Part shown: positions 1 through 8,206 of the stretch, piece by piece | Position numbering within the stretch: position 1 is the first letter of the stretch | Layout: every line of letters begins with the position of its first letter | Assembly: GCF_001612805.1 (NCBI RefSeq) | Contig: NZ_BDBD01000011.1 | Coordinates: 124,001 to 188,000 of the forward strand | Source of the DNA: Nocardia coubleae NBRC 108252 | Lineage (GTDB): Bacteria > Actinomycetota > Actinomycetes > Mycobacteriales > Mycobacteriaceae | Direction: 5' to 3' | Length of the DNA: 64,000 bases | Notes under the pieces: model-generated | The model's input: only the letters and a program-made list of their open reading frames with translations | The model's database searches: none | Told to the model about the DNA's origin: nothing | Translations under genes and position numbers: made by a program

Positions 1-159
1 GCCACGGCGCACGTGGTGAGTGTGTCGGTGGACGCCAACCCGCAAAACCCGCTGGCTGCCAGCTGGCCTGCGGCGCCGTTCGACATGTGCGAGCGTGCTC
101 GGGCGGTCAGCAGTGCGGTCCTGGCCGGTATTGGCTGACAGCCGACCATCCGAAGGTTG
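1..159. other. no gene recognised
   Basis: Several short open frames cross this stretch on both strands, but none has a convincing ribosome binding site or a recognisable sequence. It could be the edge of a gene that lies mainly outside the window. Confidence 0.3.
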
Positions 160-339
160 CTATCGTGTCGCCTGCCGGAAGTCGCGGCGCTTCTTATCGC
201 TCCGGTGGATTTGCGAAGCACACGCGCCCGAGCGGAATTGGTAGAGCTTAGTGACCATATTTGCGGCGACCGAGGAGGGGAAGTCACTCTCGGCCTGGAG
301 GCGGCGGATCTCGGTCTCGGTACGACGGTTGCTGGTCAT
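160..339 (-). CDS. small hypothetical protein, 59 aa
   Basis: An open frame too short for most gene callers starts at an ATG (337-339, reverse strand) and ends at a TAG (160-162). A GGAG lies about 8 bases before the ATG. The product begins MTSNRRTETEIRRLQAESDF and is basic at its C-terminus (SDKKRRDFRQ), with an amphipathic-looking middle around EIRRLQAESDFPSSVAANM. I do not recognise the family. It is called because its residue pattern looks more protein-like than the overlapping frames. Its codon use is less GC-rich than the core genes to the right, in keeping with the rest of this island. It could still be a chance frame. Confidence 0.35.
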   Translation of the reverse strand: MTSNRRTETEIRRLQAESDFPSSVAANMVTKLYQFRSGACASQIHRSDKKRRDFRQATR

Positions 340-846
340 GGTCGGCTCCGTGTGCGGGTCGTCCCACGCTCGATCCCGCCGGGTTGCGTTGATGACCTAG
401 CGTTTTCGCTGCTGCTACGCGATTCGGGTGGGGACCTTGTCTTCGCTGCCGTGGCGGGTGTGGGCCGTCGCGGCTCGGAGCGGGCATGCGTAACCGTGCC
501 GGTAGGGAGTCTATTGGGGTAGTGCCGGGCACAGCAGGAGTCAAGGTCGGCTAGTGTGCTCGGGTGCGATAGCGCTCGCCTGATTCCGAGCCGATCCGAG
601 GCCCGCGTGCTACCGGCTTGATCGGACAAGGTCCGCCCACGAAGGTGCGGATCGCGCTGAAAGACCCTGTCGACCTGTCGACCAGTCGTATTTACCTGGT
701 AGGGGCCGCGGGACGCTGCCGGAGAGATGATCATGACTTTCAACGCGCGACGTAGGCAAGGCGCTCGTGCTCGCAAAGCCGCCCTAGCCCTGCCCTACCC
801 GGCTGCCCGCTGCACTGTGCCCAGCGGTAGGGAGGAGTTATCGCTG
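340..846. other. no supported gene
   Basis: Open frames exist on both strands (for example 336-776 on the minus strand) but read as low-complexity Arg/Pro/Ser translations typical of antisense frames in GC-rich DNA. I see no promoter, repeat or RNA gene here. Confidence 0.3.
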
Positions 847-942
847 TGCCCGGGCTGGTGCATCGAGCACCGGTACCACGCTGGCAATGCGGTGGACCCG
901 ACCGATCCAGGGTTCGCGGTCCACGACGGGACGTTGATCCCA
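847..942 (+). pseudogene. possible DUF6907-like fragment
   Basis: In the same frame as the downstream gene, the translation contains CPGWCIEHRYHAG followed by DPTDPGFAVHDGTLIP. The CPxWC..H opening resembles the start of small actinobacterial DUF6907-type proteins, which are common on mobile elements. No separate start with a ribosome binding site is visible, and the similarity stops before the strong start at 1045. I read it as a remnant. It could instead be an N-terminal extension of the next protein, because there is no stop between them. Confidence 0.25.
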
Positions 943-1044
943 ATGGGCGCGTCTCACCAACTGGCACCGCCTTGCACGGGAGCGGCGGTACGGGAAACTT
1001 GCGGTCACCGCTTGCAACCATACAGACCGAAGAAAGGATGCGAC

Positions 1045-1548
1045 ATGCAAGTTGATATCGAGCGCGCCACGCGGGCTATTCGCGAAGCTGCAATGTTCGA
1101 CTGGACTTGGGGTGTAGATGACCTCGATAGCTTCTGCACGCGGGCGGGCTGGGAGTTGGCGGAACTTCGGAAAAAGGGGGCAACTCTGACGACCAATTTG
1201 GAGGTCAACCGAACAGACGCAATCGCCTATATTTCGAGTGGGGCATATCCATTTGGCACGGTGACCCAGCTTCAGCTGATCTCGTTTTATCCGGCTGATA
1301 TCGGAGATTTGGATGCTTCAGAGATCGGCTCACAGGAGATGGGCATCTTTCTGGATCTGCGGGAACGAATCAGTTCCCTGATGGGTCAACCTATCTTCGC
1401 ACTTACCGGTCCACACCCTGTAGCGCGATGGAACGGCGGCAGGGTTGTCATTCTGCTCAGGGCTTACGTGGGTCAGGTGCATATCGATATTGTTAACCCG
1501 GAGAATGCTGTATGGCTCGGCGATCTAGACAGCGACGATAATTTCTAG
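1045..1548 (+). CDS. DUF6301-like hypothetical protein, 167 aa
   Basis: The start is ATG 1045, placed 7 bases after GAAAGGA. The frame stays open back to 727, but that upstream part reads poorly. The protein begins MQVDIERATRAIREAAMFDW and contains WGVDDLDSFCTRAGWE and a C-terminal VHIDIVNPENAVWLGDLDS. This looks like the actinobacterial DUF6301 group, soluble proteins of about 150-170 residues with no known function; the assignment is from memory of the family's opening and is not certain. There is no signal peptide or membrane segment. Base composition is lower in GC than the genes right of the tRNA-Leu, which fits acquired DNA. It stands alone, with no clear operon partner. Confidence 0.6.
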   Translation: MQVDIERATRAIREAAMFDWTWGVDDLDSFCTRAGWELAELRKKGATLTTNLEVNRTDAIAYISSGAYPFGTVTQLQLISFYPADIGDLDASEIGSQEMGIFLDLRERISSLMGQPIFALTGPHPVARWNGGRVVILLRAYVGQVHIDIVNPENAVWLGDLDSDDNF

Positions 1549-2345
1549 CGCAGTCCCGATGATCGGATAGTCCCCTGGGGTTGGCTGCCGGCGAAAGTAA
1601 TGCTCTGACACGTTCGTCGGGAGATGTTTGGGAAACCGCCTTTACATCCGTCAACGTGGTTATGCAGATCGGAACGACTCGCACCGGGAGGAGTGAATCG
1701 CCCCGGAGAGTCCGGAGACCTATCGGTGTGACAGCCCAACGGCGTGCTGGGCTGGGTGTTGAGCGTAGGGCGGTTCGACCACTACGCACACCGTCTGATT
1801 CAGCGGACGTCGTTGGTGCTGGACTGACGGCGGGATCGTCATGAAGCATTTCTAACTCAGCGGTCTACTGCGCCAACCGCCCGCTCAGGGCAGGGTGGTT
1901 GGCGGAGGATTTGAACCTGCGACCACCTGACGCCGGTTCACGTCGACTCGAAGCTACCCGAAAGTGCCCAAAACTACTGGTAGAATAGAATTTTGGCGCG
2001 GGCTGCATCCTGGTTGCTTCCCATCGTTTCCCGCTGTTTCCGGCTATTTCTGTGTGATTGATGTGTGTTGGGTCGAGTACTGCGGACGCGGCTTGCTGCG
2101 CTTTCGAGAAGTCGTCAAATGCGCCCGTGCTCGGTCGGTGTCGTGACGATGCACCTGCAGGCTGCTCGATGGACGGCTAGGGTGCTGTGACACTGCGGTA
2201 TGACGGTGGCCGCTGAGGGCGCATGATGAGGCGGTGTGTATGTGGAACCGGATGCTGGTGGGCCTTGTCGGTGATTTCGGCTTCGGAGCGGTCGAAAGTG
2301 AATGAAATTTGGCTGGTTGGCCTGCAAACGCGCAGGTCAATTAGT
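1549..2345. other. about 800 bases without a gene
   Basis: Short frames on both strands do not read as proteins. The stretch contains a tRNA-3'-end-like scrap near 1896-1923. The part from about 1970 to 2345 is less GC-rich; its last portion immediately precedes the CRISPR repeats and so would be the leader side of that array. Confidence 0.4.
1896..1923 (-). other. tRNA 3'-end-like scrap
   Basis: Read on the minus strand, this stretch has a T-arm-like GCAGG-TTCAAAT-CCTCC core followed by GCCAACCACC. The TTCAAAT loop is the standard T-loop form. One pair of the five-pair stem is mismatched, and no D-arm or anticodon arm can be folded upstream. It is therefore not a tRNA gene. Integrative elements often carry such scraps as att sites; it does not match the 3' end of the tRNA-Leu at 9525. 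Confidence 0.3.
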
Positions 2346-2555
2346 GTGCTCCCCGCGCGAGCGGGGATGAGCCCGCCGCCGGGCGTGGCATGTTCGCACA
2401 CACCCTGTGCTCCCCGCGCGAGCGGGGCTGAGCCCCCGCAACCCGCGCATCGCTCTCGGGGAACTGTGCTCGCCGCGCGAGCGGAGATGAGCCCGGCGCG
2501 CCCAGACAAAAATTTCGCGGACCCGGGTGCGCGCCGCGCGAGCGGTTCAAGGCTT
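2346..2555 (+). CRISPR. orphan type I-E-like CRISPR mini-array, 4 repeats
   Basis: Repeats of 29 bases lie at 2346-2374, 2407-2435, 2466-2494 and 2527-2555, with spacers of 32, 30 and 32 bases. The first repeat begins GTGCTCCCCGCGCGAGCGGG and ends GATGAGCCC, with the CCCCGC/GCGGGG hairpin of actinobacterial type I-E repeats. Repeat 2 has one change (GGGCTG). Repeat 3 has changes in both hairpin arms (GCTCGCC, GCGGAG). Repeat 4 loses the 3' third. A possible fifth, very decayed unit starts at 2587, in register. Decay grows from left to right, so the leader should be on the left and transcription rightward. No cas gene is present in the window. Confidence 0.8.
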
Positions 2556-2725
2556 TCGGCGTGATCACTGTTCCACAGGGGGTCACGTGCGCCGCGTAGG
2601 TAGTCTGCCTGCCCCAGTCACTAACGCGCGCAACTCCCCACGCTCCACGCTTCCACCGCGCGGCTAGTCAGTCAGCGGTCCGTGGCCTGAGGTAATGCTG
2701 GGAATCGATATGGAATGTGCGCTCA

Positions 2726-3708
2726 CTAGAAGAGGTCCAGGATTGCTCGATTGAGCTGTCGGTCGGTTGAGGCCGTATGTTCGTCGAAGCGACCGTTGGG
2801 AAGTGCTTTGCGCAGTCTGGAGACTGTTGTGGTTCTGCGGTTCTTGGCTGTTCGGTAAAGGACGTAGGTGTCGCCTCGGCTGACGACGAGCTTGACGACC
2901 CGTGCGGGTTGTTCTGTTTGCCGCCGTGGGTTCAGGTCGTCGAGGCTTTCCTCGTGATCGCGAAGATTGATAAGGATTAGCGTGTCACCTGGCTGTAGGT
3001 CCACATTGGTGTCGTCTGGGCATCGCCACCACTCGATCAATTCATCTGTTGCGGTTCCGCGCGTCTGCACTAGTGCCGCCTCGATCAGTGGGTCGGAAGG
3101 ATCTTCATCGGCGTAGGAGTATCCGATCATGAGGCGTTGTTCCGAGAGGACGACCGTCTCGCTTGTTGGCTCGTTTGGTCTCGTCGGCGGTAGCGGTGGT
3201 CGGGATCGTTGTTTGGCCTCGTCGAGCCAGTCCTGCGTTACGGGGTCAGCTTCGTCGATCCATTGGAAGATTGCGCTGTGCACGGTCGTGAAGATGTCGG
3301 GATCGAGAGTACGGCAGTTCCTTCTTCGAGATCGTTCTGCGCGTGCTGGGAAACGTTCGCTGATCCGATTACGGTGGCGTGGGTCTCGTTGGCGAGTTCG
3401 ACTGCGATGAGTTTAGCGTGTAGCCAAGGATGGAGATAGATCGCGGCGCCGGCGTCGAACCAGCGCTGTAGCTGGTGTGGATCGACGGTGCCGCGCGCTA
3501 TGGAGTCGAGTTTCGTGGGTCGTGGGGTGCCGTTGACGACGATGCTGTCGCCGTGGCGGAGCGGCAGAAACTCTGCTGCGTTGTGGCCGACGAACGCGAT
3601 TGCGGCCGAGGTCCGCTGGGCTTCGGCGAAGACGTCTTTCAAGGCGGTCCAGGTGCCGCGTCCGGCGATCAGCTTGATCGAGGTCGGGGTGGTGACTCGG
3701 CGTACGAT
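2726..3708 (-). pseudogene. phospholipase D-family nuclease, frameshifted
   Basis: The 5' part (to 3238) holds the PLD catalytic motif: HAKLIAVE followed by GSANVSQHAQNDLEEG, as in HKD-family nucleases. It then runs out of frame. The frame that continues reads DPDIFTTVHSAIFQWIDEAD and on to a C-terminal domain ending at 2726. Joining VLS to DPDIF needs one extra base at about 3298-3308; the total of 983 bases is one short of a multiple of three. Upstream, a strong AAGGAGG is followed at the right distance by ATC-GTA rather than ATG, so the start codon may also be mutated; the first standard start (TTG, 3642) removes coding sequence. PLD proteins of this kind often sit in restriction and defence loci. 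Two defects suggest a dead gene, though sequencing error at the frameshift cannot be excluded. Confidence 0.75.
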
Positions 3709-3764
3709 CGGTCTTCCTCCTTAGCGTTGCGGCACCGTGTCACCGGTGGCGCTAACGGTATGTC

Positions 3765-3800
3765 CGGACCAGATGGAGTTTCCTGTCTCCATCTGGTCCG
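3765..3800 (-). terminator. 14-bp perfect hairpin
   Basis: A perfect inverted repeat (CGGACCAGATGGAG and its complement, 3765-3778 and 3787-3800) has an 8-base loop. It lies just downstream of the Abi-like gene and upstream of the PLD gene. It is most likely a terminator without a T-tract, or a transcript-end hairpin between the two. Confidence 0.6.
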
Positions 3801-3864
3801 TGTGCCTTGACGGCGTCTGGGCCGTCGGCCGAACAGGTGCCTGCGGCGGGATGCGACGCCGGTG

Positions 3865-4718
3865 TCAGGCTGCTTGCGGGGCGAGTGCGTGTTCGAGGTC
3901 GTTGAGCATGGCTTGCAGAGGTGCCCAGCACAGTCCAACGCTGTCGTCGTCGAAGGCTGGGTTGTCGGCGAGTTCTTTGCCGGGGTGGATGTAGTTGCGG
4001 AAGTTCCGGACTGTGTGCATGAAGGTTTTGGCATCGAGCTGTATCCAGCCGCAGGCGTGGGCGGTGTCGATGAGGCTCTCCAGATTGGGTTGTGGCTTGT
4101 TGACGAACTTGCCGCGTTCATCGACGAATTGGCGATTTCGGCATCGGTCGTCGCGTTCGGTGAGCAGGGTGAGAAGCATGCCTTCGACGAAGCTGCCTAT
4201 GGCGATGACTGCCATGGTGTAGGCGCCGTTGCGTTGACATATGCGGGCTTCGCCGGCTCGTTTGATGAGTGTTCCGCGGTGGGTTGGTCGCTCATGAGGC
4301 GTCGTACGCGTTCGTCGAGATCGTGGGGTTCGGCGTTGTGTGGGCCGGTTCCGTGTGCGCCGAGTTCGGCGATCACAGGTCGACCGCCGGTGTCGATCAC
4401 AACCAAGCCCTCGGGTTCGAGGACGGTGTTAATCGCGTCGCGAAAGATCTTTGCGGCTACGGCGCCTTCGTCGTGTTCGACGGGGTCGCAAATCCGGCAC
4501 AGGAGACGTTCGAGGTCCGTGGTCGGGTGTTCGCGTCCGTCGAGTTGTTCGATGAGCCAGGCGATTCGGGGGGTGCCGTCGTATTCGGGTGGGTTGTGCC
4601 AGCCGGAGTGCGCGAGAAGTTGTTCCAGGTCACGCCCGGATCTGGTGTAGGGGCCGTCGGGGTCGATGATGATCCGAGCGAGCCTCTCGATCGTTTTGGG
4701 GTCCAGTGCGGTCGTCAT
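3865..4718 (-). pseudogene. Abi-like hypothetical protein, frameshifted
   Basis: Two frames make one natural protein. Frame 1 starts at ATG 4718 (overlapping the upstream stop as ATGA) and reads MTTALDPKTIERLARII to LDERVRRLMSDQP near 4283. The good sequence then continues in the next frame as THRGTLIKRAGEARICQR and on to FVEGMLLTLLTERD and HTVRNFRNYIHPGKEL. Frame 1 instead ends at 4197 with unrelated residues. The combined 854 bases are one short of a multiple of three. The N-terminal part resembles the N-terminal domain of AbiJ-type abortive infection proteins, and the C-terminal VRNFRNYIHP recalls HEPN-like helices. Both resemblances are tentative. The gene sits between a helicase-nuclease stump and a PLD gene, a defence-like setting. 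Confidence 0.6.
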
Positions 4719-5293
4719 GGCTTCACCTTCTGTCGTGTGCGCTGTGCGTCTTCGAGTGCTCGCTGCAGGCGGGCGTCGATCCTGCTGCCGCGACGTTTGA
4801 ATCCGAGGTCGGTGGGTACTTGTTGGGTTCGTTCCTCGGGATCGAGGAGCAGACCGTCCGACATCCGCCACAGGAACATCGCCACTACCTGGTCGTGGGT
4901 GTAGTTGTCGATCGTGAAGTCGGGGGTGAGGTTGGGCCGTGGAAGCGTTGGTTCGGTGCTGGTGGTGAACTGCGGAAGGTCCCGCATTGCCGTGACGGGG
5001 GGTGGTTCCTTGTCGGCGAGGGTGACGGCGTCTTCCCAGGCGGTGATGATGCGGTGTAGTTCTCGGTCGGGGTCGTTGAACCATGCCGATGCCCAGACCC
5101 GGTGGAATCGCCATCCGAGCCGTTCGAGGTGTTCCTGGCGCAGGCGATCTCGATCGCGGGCGCTGGTGGTGCGGTGGTAGCTGTCGCCGTCGGCTTCCAC
5201 GGCCAGCACCATCCGGCTCGGCTGCTCGGGATGGGCGAGCGCGAAGTCGATGCGGTAACCGGCCACACCCCATTGCGGAACGAGTCCAGCCAA
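4715..5293 (-). pseudogene. C-terminal stump of a helicase with a REase-like (MTES_1575) domain
   Basis: The frame reads VPQWGVAGYRIDFALAHP, VLAVEADGDSYHRTTSARDR, then HLERLGWRFHRVWASAWFND. This is the Vsr/PD-(D/E)XK-like nuclease domain that normally ends very large superfamily I helicases. Visible catalytic candidates are the D of YRID and the E-x-D of VEADGD. Here only about 190 residues remain, and the start at 5293 is a TTG without a ribosome binding site. The frame runs open a little further upstream with no start, so the helicase part is gone. It overlaps the next gene by four bases (ATGA), so an intact ancestor would have been translated together with the Abi-like protein. It could alternatively be a freestanding short nuclease. 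Confidence 0.6.
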
Positions 5294-5526
5294 GACCCCT
5301 TCGACGTGGCCATTCCGATGCCCCGGATCCGCGCGGCCGCGAGCAGTGAGCCGACGGCTCCGGTGTCCTTCACCACGCTCGATCCATTAACAGCCCGTGC
5401 CACCCGTCGGACCCATACTTGTTACGCACGCCGCCACACAAGCGCCACCAGCGGTTTCGTGGGAGACGATGACCGTCAGACGAGATTCGGCGAGAGCTTG
5501 AACTCCGGACCTGCCTGAACCTCGGC
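5294..5526. other. no gene between helicase stump and lipase
   Basis: Open frames exist but I see none with a start, a ribosome binding site and protein-like sequence. It probably contains leftovers of the truncated helicase gene. Confidence 0.3.
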
Positions 5527-7353
5527 TCACCCGATGCCGCAGGTCGGCGTCGGGGGAGTGCCGTTCCAGCGGTCGATGGTCCACTCGACGATCTGTGGGG
5601 TGAGTGGGGAGTCGGCGGCGACGAGGTTCACGTGGCTGAGGCCGGGGAAGGTGCGGTAGTCGATGGGTTCGCCTGCCGCGCAGCGTGAGTTGACCCAGGC
5701 CTGTTGTAGCTCAGGCTTGACGAGGGGGTCGGCGAGGCCTTGGGCGACCAGTACCGGGGCGGGGAAGGGCCCGACGGCAGTTTGGCTTTTCAGCAGGGTG
5801 CCGAACTCGCCGTTGAGGAGTTCATCCGGGAAGACCTGGTTGGGTATCTGTGATCCGCGCAGGAGCGCGGGTAGTGCGTCTTTGCCGTTGAAGCACAGGT
5901 TTCCGATCTTCTCGACGCCGTTTTTCGAGCCGGGAGTCAGGTGCTCGGTGAGATGGAGTTCGGGGTAGAGGTCGTTCCAGGTGTTCGCGATGTAGGCGGA
6001 GACGGTCTTGCCGCCGATCTCGGATTTGTCGGATTTCGCGAGGCCGAACAGGTCGGCGGCGGGGGCGAAGGCGGCGATGCCTTTGACCTGGAATTCGGGG
6101 GCGTAGCTCGATGCGATCTGGCCGGTCCACAACGCCGCTTGACCACCTTGTGAATGGCCCCAGATGACCGTCTCGGTCGTTGTCGAGATTTCGTTGAACT
6201 GCCGCGCGGCCCGCGAGGCGTCGAGCACGTTGCGCGCCTCGGCCTCGCCGACCAGGTACGGGTGAATGCTCTGGGTGCCGAGTCCGATGTAGTCCGAGGT
6301 CACCGCGACCCAGCCGTGCTGGGTCACCATCTCCTCCAGCGCGGTTCCCGCGCCGTCGCCGAACGGTGTGGGCGACAGCGACGGCGCGCATTTCGCCGCG
6401 ATTCCGGTGGTGCCGTGGGCGACGGTCAACAGGGGTAGCGGGGTGTCCGGCGGGTTCTCGGGGGCGAGGATCGTGCCACTGGATACGGCGGCGCTGCCAT
6501 CGGGATGTGTTGTCGTATACAGGATTCGCCACCCGCGCGCACCGTCGGGAACGCCGTCCGTGAGTGCCTCGGACCGCAGCAGCCTGCCTGGTTCGGGTGG
6601 CACGTTCGCGGGCGCTGTGTAGAAGGGGCCGGGCTCGGGCAGGGGCACACCGGCGAGGATCCGAGCGCTGCCGAAGGCGAGCGCCACCGCGATCACGAGC
6701 GCCGAACCGGCAGCGAGCGTGCGGACCCAGCGATGCCGGTTCGAGTCGGGCCGTCGCCGGATAAGTGCGCTGAACAGCAGGTGCAACCCGATGAACACGA
6801 ACCACGCGGCAACGCCGAACCGGAACAACATGAGGGTGAGAACCGGCCACGAGAAAGTGACCACACCAACGGTGATGCTCGCGATCGCGGTGAGCGCGGC
6901 AGTGACGCGCTGGTCGACACCGTCGGCGTCACCCCTGCCCACCGCCTGCCACCCGGTGAGCAACCCGTGCACGATCAGCGCCGCTCCGATAAGAAAGGCG
7001 AGACCCGGCGCACCGGCACTCGGCCACACCGCCATCGCCACACCGAGTACGACGAGCACACCACCGAGCACCCGCGAAGAAAGCGCGACACCGCCCGAGG
7101 TCGCGTCTCGACCAGCGGCGACGTGCGGGATCAATGCGGTCGCGAGCCCCACTAGAACGAACCCGGCGCCGGTGACGAGGACGACGGTCCGGACTGGCAT
7201 CGGAGCGAGAAACAGCAGCGCGCCCACCGCGACGGCCGCGATGCCGATCGCGAGGCGCAACGGCAGCGCCGCGGCGATCACTCGGCCACGCAGCGAAGCC
7301 GCGCCGTTGTGTGCGCGCCCGGTTACCTCGTTGTGCAACGATTCACCGTTCAA
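5527..7353 (-). CDS. membrane-anchored secretory-type lipase, 608 aa
   Basis: The N-terminal 230 residues hold about seven hydrophobic segments (for example LAIGIAAVAVGALLFLAPM and VRTVVLVTGAGFVLVGLATA) resembling DUF308/HdeD-type membrane proteins. The rest is an alpha/beta hydrolase of the secretory lipase (LIP, PF03583) type: HGTTGIAAKCAPS near the oxyanion region, nucleophile Ser401 in WGHSQGGQA, Asp in QGLADPLV, and His in LSHVNLV near the end. It probably acts on lipids at the outer face of the membrane. Actinobacterial LIP enzymes usually have only a signal peptide, so the multi-span N-terminus is unusual. The gene is monocistronic; the start at 7353 is an ATG. It is intact although its neighbours on both sides are broken. 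Confidence 0.85.
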   Translation of the reverse strand: MNGESLHNEVTGRAHNGAASLRGRVIAAALPLRLAIGIAAVAVGALLFLAPMPVRTVVLVTGAGFVLVGLATALIPHVAAGRDATSGGVALSSRVLGGVLVVLGVAMAVWPSAGAPGLAFLIGAALIVHGLLTGWQAVGRGDADGVDQRVTAALTAIASITVGVVTFSWPVLTLMLFRFGVAAWFVFIGLHLLFSALIRRRPDSNRHRWVRTLAAGSALVIAVALAFGSARILAGVPLPEPGPFYTAPANVPPEPGRLLRSEALTDGVPDGARGWRILYTTTHPDGSAAVSSGTILAPENPPDTPLPLLTVAHGTTGIAAKCAPSLSPTPFGDGAGTALEEMVTQHGWVAVTSDYIGLGTQSIHPYLVGEAEARNVLDASRAARQFNEISTTTETVIWGHSQGGQAALWTGQIASSYAPEFQVKGIAAFAPAADLFGLAKSDKSEIGGKTVSAYIANTWNDLYPELHLTEHLTPGSKNGVEKIGNLCFNGKDALPALLRGSQIPNQVFPDELLNGEFGTLLKSQTAVGPFPAPVLVAQGLADPLVKPELQQAWVNSRCAAGEPIDYRTFPGLSHVNLVAADSPLTPQIVEWTIDRWNGTPPTPTCGIG

Positions 7354-7449
7354 GTCAGCCTCTTTCGCCGCAGCTTCAGCAGGGTCCGCGACACGGTAGT
7401 CCGGATCAGCGGGTCGAGCCCATCGAAGACTATCGCCGAGATCACCTGA

Positions 7450-7680
7450 CGACAGGACAACCTGCTCGCCGAGTTGGAATCGCGCCCGGTCACTGGCGGC
7501 GACGAGCTGTCGGATGCTTGGGCCGAACGTCTGCGCCGCCGCTACACCGAACTCGAAAAGGAACGCTGGACCAAGGACGCCGAGCTGGAGACGCTGCGTG
7601 AACAGTCGCCCGACAGCGACCCGATGAACCGCTCTCCTGGACCACCTGCCCCGACTGACACTTCATCTCACCCGAGCCTA
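7450..7680 (+). pseudogene. serine recombinase C-terminal remnant
   Basis: Pieces in different frames line up with the C-terminal coiled region of large serine recombinases: YRRDHL (ending near 7447), then RQDNLLAELESRP and WAERLRRRYTELEKERWTKD (to about 7630), then LLDHLPRLTLHLTRA ending at TAG 7680. Moving between the pieces needs at least two frame changes. The catalytic N-terminal resolvase domain is absent. I read it as the tail of an integrase or resolvase that once moved this island. No att site is obvious next to it. Confidence 0.55.
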
Positions 7681-7681
7681 G

Positions 7682-8159
7682 ATGTCCTCCGGGGTGGGTG
7701 AGTTACGCGATGCCTATGTCGATGTCGTTACCGACGAACGCAATCCGCGGTGGATGGCCGAGGAACGCCGCGCCTACTTCGATGGGCTGTGCGGGTTGTT
7801 CGACCTGGATCTGCCGACCTCACGCCAGAGCGTCGGCCGAGGCCGGAACCAGTATGTGCACGGCCTGCTCCTCAACACTGCGGAGTCGTTGCGGCGCACG
7901 GGAACCCCCGTGGGACGGCTACCTCGAGGCGGGAGCGCTGCTGAAAGAGCTGGATCAACTCGGAATGGGTGCAGCGCACCTGGAGTTCGTGTTCGAACTG
8001 CGTGCGGCAGTGGACGCCTCGCGGGCCCAGCATCGCGAATTGCTCGACCTGCTCCTGGGCGGTCTACTCGGCGATCGAGCGAACCAGGTGTTCAGCCTCG
8101 ATGAACTCGAGGCAGCTGGGATCGAGCGCGCTGTCCCGATCCGCTATTTGCCTGACTGA
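7682..8159 (+). pseudogene. hypothetical gene with a frameshift in a C5 run
   Basis: The first frame (ATG 7682) reads GELRDAYVDVVTDERNPRW and on to YVHGLLLNTAESLRRTG. After the five C's at 7905-7909 the sensible sequence continues in another frame as WDGYLEAGALLKELDQLG and on to FSLDELEAAGIERAVPIRYL, stopping at 8159. Removing one C restores T-G-T-P-W-D-G-Y and one protein of about 158 residues. I do not recognise the family; it is acidic, soluble and mostly helical by composition. The defect is in a homopolymer, so it could be a true mutation or a sequencing error. Confidence 0.6.
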
Positions 8160-8206
8160 ACTTCGTCGTGTCGCCACAGTGGGGCAGGGCGGTGAGGGGA
8201 CTCGTG

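Noticed and set aside
5294..5403. N-terminal extension of the helicase stump in another frame
   Set aside because: The alternative frame (SSVVKDTGAVGSLLAAARIR) cannot be joined convincingly and no family pattern supports it.
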